Source: Poronia punctata
Taxonomy: Eukaryota > Ascomycota > Sordariomycetes > Xylariales > Xylariaceae
Assembly (NCBI GenBank): GCA_022579005.1
Contig: MU401503.1
Location: forward strand, 150,829 to 210,381
Length of the DNA stretch: 59,553 bases
Reading direction: 5' to 3'
Shown here: positions 24,416 through 36,800 of the stretch, piece by piece
Layout of the letters: every line of letters starts with the position of its first letter
Numbering within the stretch: the first letter of the stretch is position 1
Translations under genes and position numbers: made by a program
Notes under the pieces: generated by a model
Told to the model about the DNA's origin: nothing
Databases searched by the model: none
What the model saw: only the letters and a program-made list of their open reading frames with translations

Positions 24416-24702
24416 CGGGGGGCGCGGGGGGGGGGGGGGGCGCGGGGGGGGGGGGGCCGCGCGGGCGGGGNNNNNNNNNNTTTACCGTGGATCTTCCATA
24501 GGTTTCTCTTTCCGCAGAGAGTTTTTAAACACGTGGGTAAACCCGTGAAATATATTTTTTTTTGATCTACCTGTTTTCCCCCCCCCCCCCCCCCCCCCCT
24601 TATATATACCCCTTTTAACCGCATAAACCATAGGGATATCATCCCATCCAACCTTTTCCCTTTCTTTCTTTCTTCTATTCCCCTACCTAGAAAAAGATGC
24701 AT
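23253..24702. other. Intergenic with homopolymers and assembly gap
   Basis: Between convergent genes. Holds a T13-A31 tract at 23846-23889, TAGGTA-type repeats (23676-23697, 24251-24263) and a G-tract/N-gap/C-tract structure described separately. No gene recognised. Confidence 0.6.
24386..24599. other. Assembly gap (10 N) between G-rich and C-rich homopolymers
   Basis: G-rich homopolymer 24386-24470, ten N at 24471-24480, then 97 bases ending in 22 C at 24578-24599. The 79 bases before the G tract (24307-24385) align without gaps to the 79 bases before the C tract (24500-24578) at about 80% identity, mostly with transversion differences. This looks like two poor-quality readings of one flank rather than a biological repeat. 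Confidence 0.7.
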
Positions 24703-26097
24703 TCAAATCTTCTCGCCAACAGGATAACCCCTCAACGAAGACTTCTTCACAACCCTCAACCCCGCTAACAAAAACACCAAAGTCTGCCCAACCAACACGA
24801 CAAAAAGCGCAACCAAAGCCCCGATAGCACCAGCAGTATAAACAGAAACCTCCCCATAATTTCCCCCTCCCTCAATAGTAGAAACCTTGCAAATATCCTT
24901 CTCCCCGCCCTCACTACTACTACTACTTCCACAAACAGCACACCAATCCCCCACCCCACGAATCGCAATCCTCTCCATCTCATCCCTGAACCTCTCCCAC
25001 GGGATCGCGACTTCTCTCTGTCCGAAAAGCGGATACGCCACCAACTCATTTTCTTCGCTGATATCCATAGTCATACGTCCCAGCGGTCCATTGGCGAAGA
25101 GGAACCTCACGAAAAGATCATCCTCTTCTTCAGCTGTTGTCGTGAAGAGTTCGAAAACCATGGTCGAAGCATAATCCACGACCCCTCTCGGCCCTTCTTG
25201 AAACCCAACCAAGCCGAAAAACGACGAGAATGTCGCATACGGACCAAATTGGACATTGAACAATTTCCCCCCCTGTGTTCCTGTTTTCTCGAATGCGGCG
25301 AGGATCTCGCCCGCCAACACCTTTCCCGCAACGGCGCGCGCCGTGTCGGATTTGTTGAAGGCGAGGTTATATTCGTGGATGTCGGCTAGTCTTTTCAGTT
25401 CTTTCATGTCTGAATCCGAGATATTTTTGTTCTTGTTGTTGTTGTTGGTGTTGGTGTTTGAGGAGGAGGAGGAGGAGGAGAAGGAGAGATAATCGTAAAT
25501 AGCATACGCGTTATCGAAACTCGCTTCGACATCAACGTTTTCGAGGAAAGGTCCCCTCAAGCCCTCGTAGAAATCCTTGCTAGAAGCATACGTCTCTGCA
25601 TATTCGTCCGAATCGCGATAGGCCTCCGATGAGATCGCTGCATTTGCACAGTTGCTTGAACCTTGTAACCATACATCATTCTCATTTCTATTTTCAACAC
25701 TAGATGATGAAAGTGTGTTTACGCGCACATCATCATCACCGGGGTAGTATAAACCGCGCAGAAATTCAGTAGCGGAATCATATAAGACGTTATCCTTGGG
25801 AGATTTCACATCTATCTGTTCCTCTGCATCTTCTTCTTCTTCTAGTCCATGGATGGGGAATGTGGCGTTGGAAGAGATATATCGGTCTCGATAGTATTGG
25901 CCTGTCGCGTATACTTGTTCGATCCCGAGGGGTGTTAGGTTTGTGGGGGGCAGGATCTTGGGTGTGCGGAAGCCGTGGCGGGAGAATATGAATATCCCTT
26001 GGATGGTTTCTGTTGTTGCTGCTGCTGCTGCTGTGATGAGGTGGGGGGTGGATAGAGTTGCTAGGGAGAGGATGGTTTTTTTTTTAAAGGACGACAT
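24703..26097 (-). CDS. Histidine-phosphatase-like membrane protein (clade 2)
   Basis: Single exon, 464 residues. An N-terminal hydrophobic stretch (about 8-27) may be a signal peptide, and one strong TM segment sits near the C-terminus (about 421-452, AGAIGALVALFVVLVGQTLV) followed by a short basic tail. The nucleophile loop RHGFRTP is intact at 40-46. The second half of the active site is altered: where clade-2 acid phosphatases have the HD proton-donor motif, this protein reads FGPYATFSSFFGLVG (284-298). It may therefore be catalytically weak, or use another donor; I recall fungal acid-phosphatase-like paralogs with the same change, but could not check. A poly-Ser/Asn linker (205-226) is encoded by trinucleotide repeats. 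Topology suggests an ectodomain outside the cell or in the secretory lumen. Lies tail-to-tail with the MMSDH gene. Confidence 0.85.
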   Translation of the reverse strand: MSSFKKKTILSLATLSTPHLITAAAAATTETIQGIFIFSRHGFRTPKILPPTNLTPLGIEQVYATGQYYRDRYISSNATFPIHGLEEEEDAEEQIDVKSPKDNVLYDSATEFLRGLYYPGDDDVRVNTLSSSSVENRNENDVWLQGSSNCANAAISSEAYRDSDEYAETYASSKDFYEGLRGPFLENVDVEASFDNAYAIYDYLSFSSSSSSSNTNTNNNNKNKNISDSDMKELKRLADIHEYNLAFNKSDTARAVAGKVLAGEILAAFEKTGTQGGKLFNVQFGPYATFSSFFGLVGFQEGPRGVVDYASTMVFELFTTTAEEEDDLFVRFLFANGPLGRMTMDISEENELVAYPLFGQREVAIPWERFRDEMERIAIRGVGDWCAVCGSSSSSEGGEKDICKVSTIEGGGNYGEVSVYTAGAIGALVALFVVLVGQTLVFLLAGLRVVKKSSLRGYPVGEKI

Positions 26098-26767
26098 GAT
26101 TTCGTGGATGGATGTGTAGGTAGGTAGGTAGATGCAATGCTTGCTTTGAGGAGATGAAAGAAAGAGTCGAGTCGAGGAAGTTGTATGAAGACACGAGCAA
26201 TATCAGAAGAAGACAATACTGATTACCTTTTTACCTACTTACCTTACCTTACCAACGAGAACCCCTCAACCAAACAAACGATCGGATCCGACCCCGCGGT
26301 GATATGTACCTAGTCTACTTACTTTACTTACGACTACGATAACAAACGTTCAACAAAGTCCCACAAACTACACTAGGATTCTTAGTAAGATAAAAGGAGG
26401 GGGAGGGGGAAATGGTCGTTTTCATTAATAATGGCTAACGGGCGCGCGGGTAGATAGAGATAATAGGTAAGGAGTGCGGATAGCGGCCTTGTGAGCCGGG
26501 CACGATTCCGGCCGAGTCCCGAAGGTTAGGCCGGCCGAACAAAATTTCAATTGTATCCGAGCCGATATCAGCCCCTAGGTTAGTATATAAAACAAGCGGG
26601 TCTTTCAATCTAAACTGAATACTGGAATATGACGCCCTAGCAACAGAGAAAAATCCTCCGCGGCATAGAATACACAGAGTTTCTTGTTAAAACTGTACCT
26701 CTCAATGCTAATAAAAAACAAAGAGTGCATCCTGTTGGCCCATCCACCTATTACGAGTAAATATCCA
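26098..26767. other. Intergenic upstream of the phosphatase-like gene
   Basis: Between two minus-strand genes. Contains TAGGTAGGTAGGTA (26116-26131), TTACC repeats (about 26226-26252) and a TACGAGTA octamer (26752) just beyond the transporter stop. No gene seen. Confidence 0.5.
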
Positions 26768-29102
26768 TCACCTCAGACCAAATATCTTCAAAATATCATG
26801 TCTATGGAAAAAACTCCGATTCCGTTTCCCAAAAACATCTATACACCACCTAATTAGCCAGCCAGCCAACTATATATTTTTTGTTATCGAAGATGAAAAC
26901 TTGAAACTTACACATAGGAATGCTCAACAAGCAAACAACAATCTGTACAGCGCCAAGAGTATAAAAGACTCTTTCTATCCCACTCTCGACAAGCCATTCA
27001 TAGGCTTTGAATGTGAGGCCGAAGCTGAACATGTTCTTGAAGATGATGAGACATGTGAAGCCTTCGATGGCGAGGTCCCCTGCGCCGGAAGCAAGTCAGT
27101 AATTAGGGGAAAAGGATAGGGGAGGGGGGAGGAGAATAAAAACGTACGATAGGCATCGACGATATATAAAGATCCTGCAACGGCACCTACGACTGTCCCG
27201 GCTACTTCGAAGCCAAAGAATATGATAGGAACGACCCACTGTCGATTGATTAAGTAAGTATGTCAGTCAAAATTCTTCGCGCATATGAAGGAGAACCAAA
27301 AAAAAAGGAAAGGAAAAAAAAAACCCCTCACATGAAATCGACCTTCCAACGTCCCCTGAGCCGTAGCAGCAAACCCAAAAAGACCCATGACGCCAAACAC
27401 AAACTGCGGAATGACAAGAAAGATGCGGAACTCGGGCTCGTAAATCCCACCATTCAACCTTGTCAGCGTCTTAGCACTCCAATCAGCAAACACACCGGCG
27501 GTGATGAAGCCGATGAGCGCACCGACAAAGGGGCCCGTGTACGCATAACCCGTCTGCACCTCGTCCCAGAAGAGAGGCGGACCCAGGAAGATGGCGGCTA
27601 GGATGACGCCTATGAAGACGGTCCAGCCGATCATCGTGCCCTGGATTAAGGCGGCCCAGAGAAAGGCCGGTTGGGTGAATAGGGGAAATGGTCGGAAGAG
27701 GAGCTTGAGGAAACTTTCGTCGGTCTTGCGGCCGTCGAAGAGAGCTAGGGATTGCGTAAACGTCTTTTTCTTCTTCTCGTTCTTCTTTTGTTGTTCTGTG
27801 CGGGTATTTATTTCCTGGGTGTAAGGTGGCGGTGGTTGTAGATGATGATCGCCCTCTGTCCCGAAGCTGACGGTATCCGTGTTCAATGCGGCGTCGCGCC
27901 GATATGCCGTCTCGGGACAGAAGAAGAACACGGCTACAAGCGATATGGCGCAGAATATGGCGACCAGATTAAACGTCCACCACCATCTGATTGTGTGCGT
28001 GATTTTGCCGACGAGGATGGGCGTGAAGAACGCGCCGCCAAAGACTGCTAGGTTCGTGAATGCCATGCGTTTGCCTCGCTCCTAGATGTCGTTATTCAGG
28101 GGTAAGTAAGCTCTTCTAGAGGAGAGATTCTCATAACCGTCATCCAACGTCTCTTGGAACCGGAGTTAAGTGGGCGATTGACTTGACTTACATGGACGAA
28201 ATACAAATCACCCACAGCGGCATTAACAAGCCCTTCAAAAGGCGCAGTCCCAACCCCCTGGATAATGCGCGCCCATAGCAGACTCGTGTAATTACGTCCG
28301 ACGGCACCGGCCCACGCACTGGTCGCAATCAAGATGACCAGCCCGATAATAAACGAATGCCTCTTACCCCATATACGACCGGAGGGCACGAAGACAAAGC
28401 CGGCGACGCCAACGCCGAGGAGGAAATAACCGGTCAAGAGCGCAATATAGGTAAAGTTCAGCCCGAACCAAACGGATAACGTCAACGTGTTGGCAGCGAG
28501 AATCGGTCCTAGAGAGGTCGCGAAGATGGCGCTCATGGAGAGGATAAAGGTGATTAGGTCGCGTCGCCATAATGGCCAATTCAATGGATCGTTGGGATCG
28601 TCTGACGGTTGGGGATTCTGTATACATCTGTTCTCAGTAAAAAAAATTGAATTGATGCCTTTCTCTTCTTCTCCTGCATTTGTCCGCCGTCTTTTGGTGC
28701 GATTTCAGTCATTCATTCATTCATTCATTCATTTCAGTCTTTTCTTTTCTTTTTCTTATCTCTCCTCTCCTCTCCTCTCCTCTCCTCTCCTCTCCTCTCC
28801 TCTCCTCTCCTCTACTCTCCTCCCTACTTTACATGAAAAGCTTTCTTCTCGGCCTAATCTGTAGGTTTGCGCGCTTACCAATATAATTGGCACGGGGCCG
28901 CTGTAATCACACTTCAAGCCTTGTGCTCCCGCCGTGTCGGCCGCGGCGGCCTGAGGTCGGTCCGGGTCATCGAAGTATCGCGTCGTGCCTATCTCACCGT
29001 CAATAAAAAAAAAAGGATTGACAATGGGACATCTAATTTTTGTTTTGTTTTGTGATCCTTACCTGGAACATGGTCCTGAACATCCAGAATTCCCAATCCC
29101 AT
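26768..29102 (-). CDS. Major facilitator superfamily transporter, HOL1/DHA1-like
   Basis: Proton-coupled 12-TM plasma-membrane transporter of the fungal DHA1/Hol1-like group; substrate unknown. Seven exons on the minus strand (29063-29102, 28879-28988, 28192-28617, 27332-28081, 27148-27238, 26912-27079, 26768-26838) join in frame to 551 residues. The N-terminus MGLGILDVQDHVPGTTRYFD and the segment DDPNDPLNWPLWRRDL are typical of this subgroup. The motif-A equivalent after TM2 is GRIWGKRH (130-137); DLYFVH|ERGKRMA spans intron 3; PETAYRRD ends TM6 and opens a Lys-rich central loop. The last exon gives YVFGKRNRSFFHRHDILKIFG, the family C-terminus, which fixes the final splice. Intron 2 is unusually long (261 nt) because it holds two microsatellites. 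Diverges from the CFEM gene. Confidence 0.92.
28710..28822. repeat. Microsatellites (CATT)6 and (TCTCC)10+ in a transporter intron
   Basis: CATT repeated six times at 28710-28733, then about ten perfect TCTCC units from 28761 plus imperfect ones to 28822. Both lie inside intron 2 of the MFS gene; on its sense strand the tract is purine-rich (GGAGA). Confidence 0.9.
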
Positions 29103-30234
29103 TATCGTGATGGATCTAGGTCATGTCTACCGTCCGTTGTTCTTCTCTCAAGAGAAAGATTAAGTAAGTAGGTAGGTAAGGTAGGCATGGATCACTAAAA
29201 AGCTCGTTCCACATACGCGTGGTTACAATACCTACTTACCTACGAGGAGTTCAGCTTGCTTGCTGTTACACCAGGGCGTGGCAGGGGTATGACTATCCCC
29301 TCTGCGGGCAAGAATGCGGGGTGCATGAACCTGTACACTGTACTTGTGCACAGTACCTACTAGGTGTAGGTATGAGGATACCTAAAGTAGCTCATGAAAC
29401 CGAGGCTTTTAGGTAGACTAAAACGCTGGAATACCGCCATACCTGTATTTGGGGTAGTACTGCGACTGGAACTTGTACAATATCACAAATCTGGCTAGTG
29501 TTTTGTAAGTAAATAATGCCTAATACCTTTTACTGTACCCAGTATCTTGGACTGTGTAAGCCAGTGGCAGCGCCGTCCAGGGAATGTTTACATAGTATAA
29601 TGTAAATGTCTTGCATTGTGTCTCGGTAAGGTATCGTGCTTTGTCCGGTACGAGTTACCTACACGTACGATAGGCAGATATCACGGCTATTGAATGACAA
29701 TAGGTATATTTTGGAGGCACCCCCAGATCTACTCGTTAACGCTCATCACCCTCCATTTACGAGATTCAGTGGCTGGTAATTACAGACGGACAGAGAGACG
29801 ATAAGGAAATGGTCAATCAGATTCCAAACCAGAATGATTCTTGGCATTATTATTTGGGGAAACAGATCGCTTAATCCATCTACGAGTAGGAGATAAAAGG
29901 ACGATTCCGCGCCACTAGTCTGGTAACGTAGGGCAGCTGATGCCACTAGCAATCGCCGATGATGGGGGATCGTGGGGATCGTACCTGGGGAAGGAGCTGC
30001 AAAAGCTGGGGGGGACCTCTTCTTGTCCCTTTCTTCATTTCTCTCATTAATGATACCTTAATACCTACCTAAGCACCAGAATAGAGACCTCTCCTAACAA
30101 ATACGGTTCATCTGAGACGCCACAATTACCAGCTTATCGGCAAGCCGCGTATTTTTAGTACTTAGACCATACTAATACCATCAAAAACGCAATTGCTAAA
30201 CCATTATACCAAGTCTTCATCCTTGACTGACATC
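29103..30234. promoter_or_regulatory. Divergent promoter region, MFS transporter / CFEM gene
   Basis: 1.13 kb with both promoters. AGGTAGGTAAGGTAGG at about 29169-29184 and a TACGAGTA octamer at 29881. Nothing coding. Confidence 0.5.
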
Positions 30235-30844
30235 ATGAAGTTCGCTATCGCTACTTTCGCTTTACTCACAAGCGCCGTCCTTGCCCAGGATCTTGGTGCG
30301 CTTCCATCATGTGCTGTAAGTCTTGTTTGAAAAAAAAAGCGAAAATCAAGCACCATGGATTTCAATCTTTCGAAAACCCTTGTACCTGATACTTATCCCT
30401 ATTCTTCTTCGAACTGCTGTTGCTAGTTCCCTGTATGGGCGCATGACTTCATAGGCTGACTTGTACTCCCTGCCGCGACAGAAAAAATGTCTGAGCGAGT
30501 TCACAACGGGCGGCAAAATCGGCGACTGTGACCAACTCAACGCGAAATGCATATGTAGCAGCGATTCATTCCTCGACAATATCGCCTGCTGCCTTGCTGA
30601 TGCCTGCGAGCCCGACGACCAGAAGAAGGCTGTCGACTTTGCTCTCAGCTTCTGCAGTACCCAGGGTGTTGCCAACCTTCCCAAGTCCGTCACCTGCGCG
30701 ACGGCCGCCTCAACCACGCAAACACCCACCCAGTCGTCGACCCAAGCGCCTGCTTCACCGTCGCCGTCATCTGGGGCAGCCGTCGGGTCGGTCCTAGGTG
30801 GTCATATTTGCGGTGGTTTGCTCGCTGCCCTGGCCATGATGTAA
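30235..30844 (+). CDS. CFEM-domain protein, probably GPI-anchored
   Basis: Two exons (30235-30315, 30482-30844) give 147 residues. A clear signal peptide (MKFAIATFALLTSAVLA) is followed by a CFEM domain with cysteines at 26, 30, 43, 50, 52, 63, 64, 69 and 85, including the LPSCAKKC start, the CxC pair (KCICSSD) and the ACCLADAC segment. Asp55 after the CxC pair is at the position used for haem iron in known CFEM proteins. A Ser/Thr/Pro-rich region and a C-terminal hydrophobic stretch (GGLLAALAMM) suggest a GPI anchor. The adjacent cysteines 63-64 make nine where the consensus has eight. CFEM proteins bind haem or act at the host interface; which applies here is unknown. The intron (GTAAGT...GACAG) is needed, since exon 2 has no signal peptide of its own. 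Confidence 0.88.
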
Positions 30845-33800
30845 GGCAAAGAAGACGATTTCCTGAGAGGCCAAGCCGAGGACTATCCCGTCAGATGAAA
30901 GAAAGATGGGAAGAGAAACTGTCAATATTGGCAATGGTAATCCATCCCGCGCTGGCGCCGGTAGTCGGGGGAGCTAGCGGTGTGGGTAGGGTCGACCATA
31001 TGGGATCGATCCAACGACAGACATTGCGAGGAGTGGAATGTTGTATGTTAGGCGTGATAACAGCTAGTGACTCAACCTTTTACGCAGTTTCCCAATCAGG
31101 TGGAATGCCCCAACCTCAAGTTGAACTAGTCTCTTACAACGCTGCCAATATCGGGACGGTCCGGTCCTTATCCGATAAACCCCCACAACCATATTCGTAG
31201 GAAACACTCGATCAAGACTCAAGGCCTTCGTCCGCGTCGTACCGACCCGTCTTTGTTCCATTATCCTATGGCCCTCTCCACAATTTCGGACGACAGGAAA
31301 CCCGATGGGGGCTCACCCTGGAGGCCTGTGCGACAATCATGTATTCCAGATTTCAAAGAAAGTCATGCCTAGTATGTAAACACGGGCGTAGCTCAGCTCG
31401 AATCGCAGTATCCACCAAGGAAGGGCGGACAAGAACCAAGCAGGCCAGGGACCAGACCGCCGTAAGCAAAGCCGGTCTGCTCACCACGTCGTATAGAAGC
31501 CCACCAAGCACCTCTGGAACTTACATATATCATGCGATGTCGCACGAGTCTCCAAGGCGTGCCAAGTTCCTTACCAACATCCAACACATAACCATAAGTC
31601 ACGCAGTTTCTATCCCACTCCTGCCAGGATCCGTGGGGTTTCTCGACAGAGAAGTGACGTGTTATTTAGGTACAAGTAGGCAGAGCTACCATGTAGATTT
31701 CTTAGAGGTAGAAGATGGCTTTCAGAGGTTGATCGTTTCCACTTCGACTTTCTTGTTTCAGAAGGGTCTGTCGCCGGGGAATGAACCGACAGGTCGCTAC
31801 TGCAGATTCCCTGTGTAAAGTACCTACTTATACTGTTTTCCCTATCCACCGTAAGGTAAGGCGGGACCTTGGGCCAAGGAAGGTAAGGTAAGTAAGGCAA
31901 GGAAGGGGCCGGTCCTGCAATGAGACCAAGGCAGTCACTAACGACCTCAACATGTCAGTTCCACGGATATACCAAATTCAGCCTACCTGCACTGACACAG
32001 TCAAGTTGTGGAATTCTCAATCTGTGTGGGTACCTCCCTCAGGTAGTGAATGTATGTGGGTAGTACCTTGATGTTCCAGCATGATCGGTCTTTACTTTCT
32101 TCAGGATAAGGCAGAGATAATGACAATGGTCAGTATTTGCCATCGTGATCGTTATCATTTCCCATAATCAAGGGCTCGATCTAATGTCCTTGTCCGATAT
32201 CATGTGACGCCTATAATAGACGTGCTGGGAACTTGTGATAAGTAGAAGATCTGCCGTCACACGAGACCCGTGCGCAGATCTCGAAACCAGTCGGGTATAT
32301 CAAGGAGAAATAGACTAGCCTAACTACCCGTATCATGTTTAGCGACATACCCCGTCTCGGCGTGTTTCTTATTATAAGATAGGTGTTACACAACGAGTTT
32401 AGTATAGATAGGTCAGAATCAGACCGTTAGACCGTTGGAACGACGAGCTAATGTGTGTGTGTGCGGCGTGGGGGGGTCCGCCTCATCGCTCTAGGTAGGG
32501 GGTTAGGGCTCTGGCGGTCCAATCGCATCAGAGTGTGTTCAGCGGGCCTTGTCAGGGTTGAGAAGGACCTTGCGGTGGCTGCTTAGGTCTTCGTGTTACT
32601 TGATATGTCGGACGGTTGGCCTTGTGCCTGGATAATTTCGGAGCAAACCCTCGACTACTGTACATTTGTTTGTACGTAGAGATCTTTCAGCTGTATAAAT
32701 TTATTTAGTTGCATGCAAGGGCCCCAGGGCTCCTACGTAAGTATGCAATGTGGAAATCCTGCAGGGTCATGATCGAGATAAGCGAGCGTGTAAGATGTAG
32801 TTCAAGGCATATTTTACATGTATACGTATGAAGGCCGATAGGTAGGATCAAAAGGACCTACATAACATAAGTAATCACGTACCTGCTTACATGTAATGTA
32901 CACGTTTGATAGGTAGTCTTGAAGAAATGCGCACCCAAATGCATGCATACTTACGCCATGAGGAATGGGCGGCTTCCTGTTGGCCAAAAAGCTAGTTTGA
33001 CTGCCGTTCTCGTCAGCATGCAGCCTCCATCTTCCCCTCTGTGGATAATGGGAGGGGATTTCAGCAGGTAAGTTGGCTGAAGAGAGGGGCAGTTTCTTTT
33101 TCACAAAACGGTGATCTTTTCGGTCACTGTCCTCCCTCACCAGGATGTGTATACGTACCTAGTCGACGAAGAGACAGGCATTGATTGCAATGCAATGCAT
33201 TCTTTCAAGTATCTTGATTCGACCAGGATATGTTGCTCTAACTAGGATAATGCCGGATACCTATATATGGGTATGGATACTTACGGTATTTAGGTTATTG
33301 ACCCTATACACGGAAGGGGTATTCGTACGCGACGATGATGATTGCATAGGTAGTATCTTCGCTATTAGTCAGATCAACTTGTAGTCAGATAAGCTAGGTG
33401 TGGTAGTGTCTAACCCCGTGACCACCGGCTATTATGCAGTCTGACGGCACTCGAAACTGAAGATATCTGAGACTACCTATTGTCAATATAGTACTATAGA
33501 TAGGAGGATATGACGCGTGTGCTGGTGTATGAATATAGAGGGCGGTTGCTGCGGTTAGCCACAGGCAGAACCTGGCTGATATCGATATGGTCCGATCACG
33601 CCAATGATAATAAATAGTGATGATGATAGCCGTCAGCATCAGATATGAAAACCGTGAGCGCCACCCACATATAGACCAGGCCTGTCAGGCCTCATCCCTA
33701 CCTAATGATATCTGAGCCCTGCAAAGACGAGCTCAAAGTGAGTAGGTAGTGCGGCACATGACAGCTGCCATGTGGGTTCATTATGCCAGAGTAGATCAGC

Positions 33801-36800
33801 TAGTAGCTGCATGCAGCTCTATTCAGAAGCAGTAGGTTTCTATACCTTGTTTCTTGGAGGTAAAAGTTCCACCTAGGCGGCTAGGTAAATGGGCTGGGGA
33901 GGGAAAGGGTTGAAGGTATATAGGAAAAATGTGACATAACACAAAAATATATGTGACATCGTAAAACCAAAGCAGGAAGCTTGGTATAGACCAGCATAAC
34001 GGTATAGCGTCTTCGGTACATGTGAAGCTGGGTTTCAATGCCGGGGTCGCCTGAACGGATAGGCATGCGTACTTGGGCATTGGAGCGAGGTAGGTAGTGG
34101 CATTATAGAAGAGCCGCACTATCTTCCACACGTGCGTGTGTGTTATCGCATCGCTTCGTGCACTTTGGAAGTCCTTACCTCCTTCCTTCATATTCGTTTG
34201 CCGGTCTTGTTGTAAGCGAGAAAGCGGCAGATCAGGCCAAGAGCTGAAGAAGTAGGTAGTTACCTAAAGTACGTATCCATACTGAAACTGGCTAAGACGG
34301 GTTCTTATTTTTCCTTTTCCCTTCTTTTGGGTGTAAGCAGGGACAAGTGGATATACGCACGGCTTCTGAAATGTAGAAACCTTTGAAATCCTCGCCTTAC
34401 ATGATGTACTCGTACACACCTAAAATCCGAATCCCATCCAGCCCTAACCTACCCAGACTTCCTCTACTCATATTGCCACCTCTTGAGCCATTTTGGCAAG
34501 ATGTTTTTGTTAAAGTGTGTGGACGGAACATATACTAAATGCAAAAGCTTCCCACTCAAGCGTAAGAGTCTGTCCGCCGCATCCTCTCCGTCCGCTTCGC
34601 AATGAGCCTGATATTAACCAAATTTAAACAAAGCACGTCGAGGTCCGTGATCTGGGCCCGGCCGCAGCCTAGGTTAATGAGGGCTGGCGCGGTTCAGGTC
34701 GCTAAGACGGTCGCCATGGGGCGATTTGGCACCAATATCGGTAATGATCGAGTACTCTTGGATTCTTTTTTGCCATGTCTGTTGCCCTGCTCTGTTCTCA
34801 CTGCATTCGATGATGACTGCCGGTATACCCCATTTGGCCGGGACGATTCCACTCGTCCCACTCATGCCATCCCCGGTTCAAGGGACATCCAGGTATCCCG
34901 GGTAAGGGCTTGTACGAGTATGTATAGATGTTGGTCACGAGGTTGGCGCGATGTTATTCCCAGACTAGGAGGTCAGGTCTAGGTGATCAAGATGGGTTGT
35001 GGTAATTTATTGCACGTCTTGCTTACTCGTATTCAATTCTCGCATCTCGGAAACAGCCTAACCATAGATAGCGTGCCCTACCTAGTCCATAAGTGCCGAT
35101 ATTATATACTAGAGGTAGGGGTAAAAGATAGGAATAGGTCAGTGCGCACACTCACCATTCCTCTATGGGTAAAGCCTGGTTATATAATACGCTATCTAAC
35201 CCGCACTGATAGTGCCATGCTTGTGCGTTAACGGGGCGGCTATCCCGACGACGGATCTTCTATCAGCATTTTAATCAGGCAATGTCCAAACATCAGGAAG
35301 TCTATGTTGGGCATTGCCGGTCACGATGTTGCGCGGGCGGTCCTCTCCATTGCCTGTCGATATTTGCAGCTTACTCCATCTCGGAAAACACAAGCTACCT
35401 AACTACCTACTGATGATAGGTAGAGTAAGTACAGAAGTCTGTTGGTTTGCCGACGCGCCGCGAGGCGGTGGACAGAAGCAGCTACCTAACCCATGAAGCC
35501 CCATGAGGCCCCCCATCTCGGCCTTCCTTCGTGCTTATGCAACCGCGTCCGGCGGACCTTCATGTCGTCAAGTATTTCCGGATTCACAACACACGGCCCT
35601 ACCTTGTCCGAGTCCATCAACTCAGTAATATTGCTAAGTGCTCCTGGTATAAGCTATTGACAATAATAACAAGCACGTAACCTAGACTCTAGTATCCATG
35701 CTAGTAGGGGGTGAGCTTCGCTTCATCAGGGATGGACCCCTCCTCTGCTCCTCACTCCACGTACATTCCCGTTCTCCCCTCTTTTTTCCCATCCTTACCT
35801 TTGACCTTTCTCGCGTTCGATTTCCTCTTTCTTCACCTTTCGCCGGCGCCATGCCTTAAGCATCCCTGCCGATCTACGGTACAGTACAAACCTTACCTTG
35901 TTATGCCCCTGCTTCTGCGCCCTTACCTGTGACCTTCCCTCTGGTAGCAGAGTAGCATCGGGTTTCCTGTCGAATCCACTCGTGGCGCCTCTCGGCTTTG
36001 TCTTGGCTAGGCCTGTTATCAGAAGCAAAAGAGGACAAAAGGCGTACGAATTACCTACACCTAATGGGCTACGGGGACAGCATGGACCAGATGGACAAAG
36101 GGCCAAGACCCTTGCCCGGGGAAAAGCCCGGCTCTTCTCCCTTCGATGATCTTATAGATTCGACTTATGCTCGGACCCCCTTCTTCGTCTCCCAGACCCC
36201 GCCTTCCTATCACACCTTGACACTTTTATTAACGGGGTCTGCGCCGTCTGTGTAGCAAGACGATGATGTGTATGTACGTATGTGCGCGAGTATATGTGCG
36301 TGCGGGTCCTGCGCGGGCCCTGCGACGCGCGCGCGAGGTGGGTGCTCATCGTCTCCATGTCGACATCATATCGGCACTGCACGGCGGCGGCCAGCCCACT
36401 CTAATGACCAGGGCTTTTATTTTTGTTGGGCAGGGACAAGGCTCGGTACTACCCATGTAGGGTTATGTTGGCCTCCCTTGCACCAAGCAGACAAGCATCA
36501 GGCATCAGGCATCGAGCATCAAGCACACCATCCGTTCGTGCTATAGGGCTCTAAAGGACCTATTGGGACGTACACGCAAGTACAATGTCTACTATTGCAC
36601 GTGTACGCGGCGTAGGTTGCGCCCTAAAGTGCCTCAACTACCTTTTGCGTCCATCGTCGTCAATGGCTAAATTCCCACCTGTGTCTAATGTATGGTGGGT
36701 GTATCTGATGATTATTATTATCATCGTTATTACTGTGTACGGACGAGAATGCCGTGATACCCCCCCGTATGGCACACGGCAATATGCCCACTCGTGCTAT

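Noticed and set aside
31385..31460. GGGCGTAGCTCAG on the plus strand, like the start of an alanine tRNA
   Set aside because: No TGGTAGAGC continuation, no B-box and no acceptor pairing downstream.
31339..31818. 159-codon ORF in the gene-poor region
   Set aside because: No domain, signal peptide or conserved motif; composition and start codon look random.
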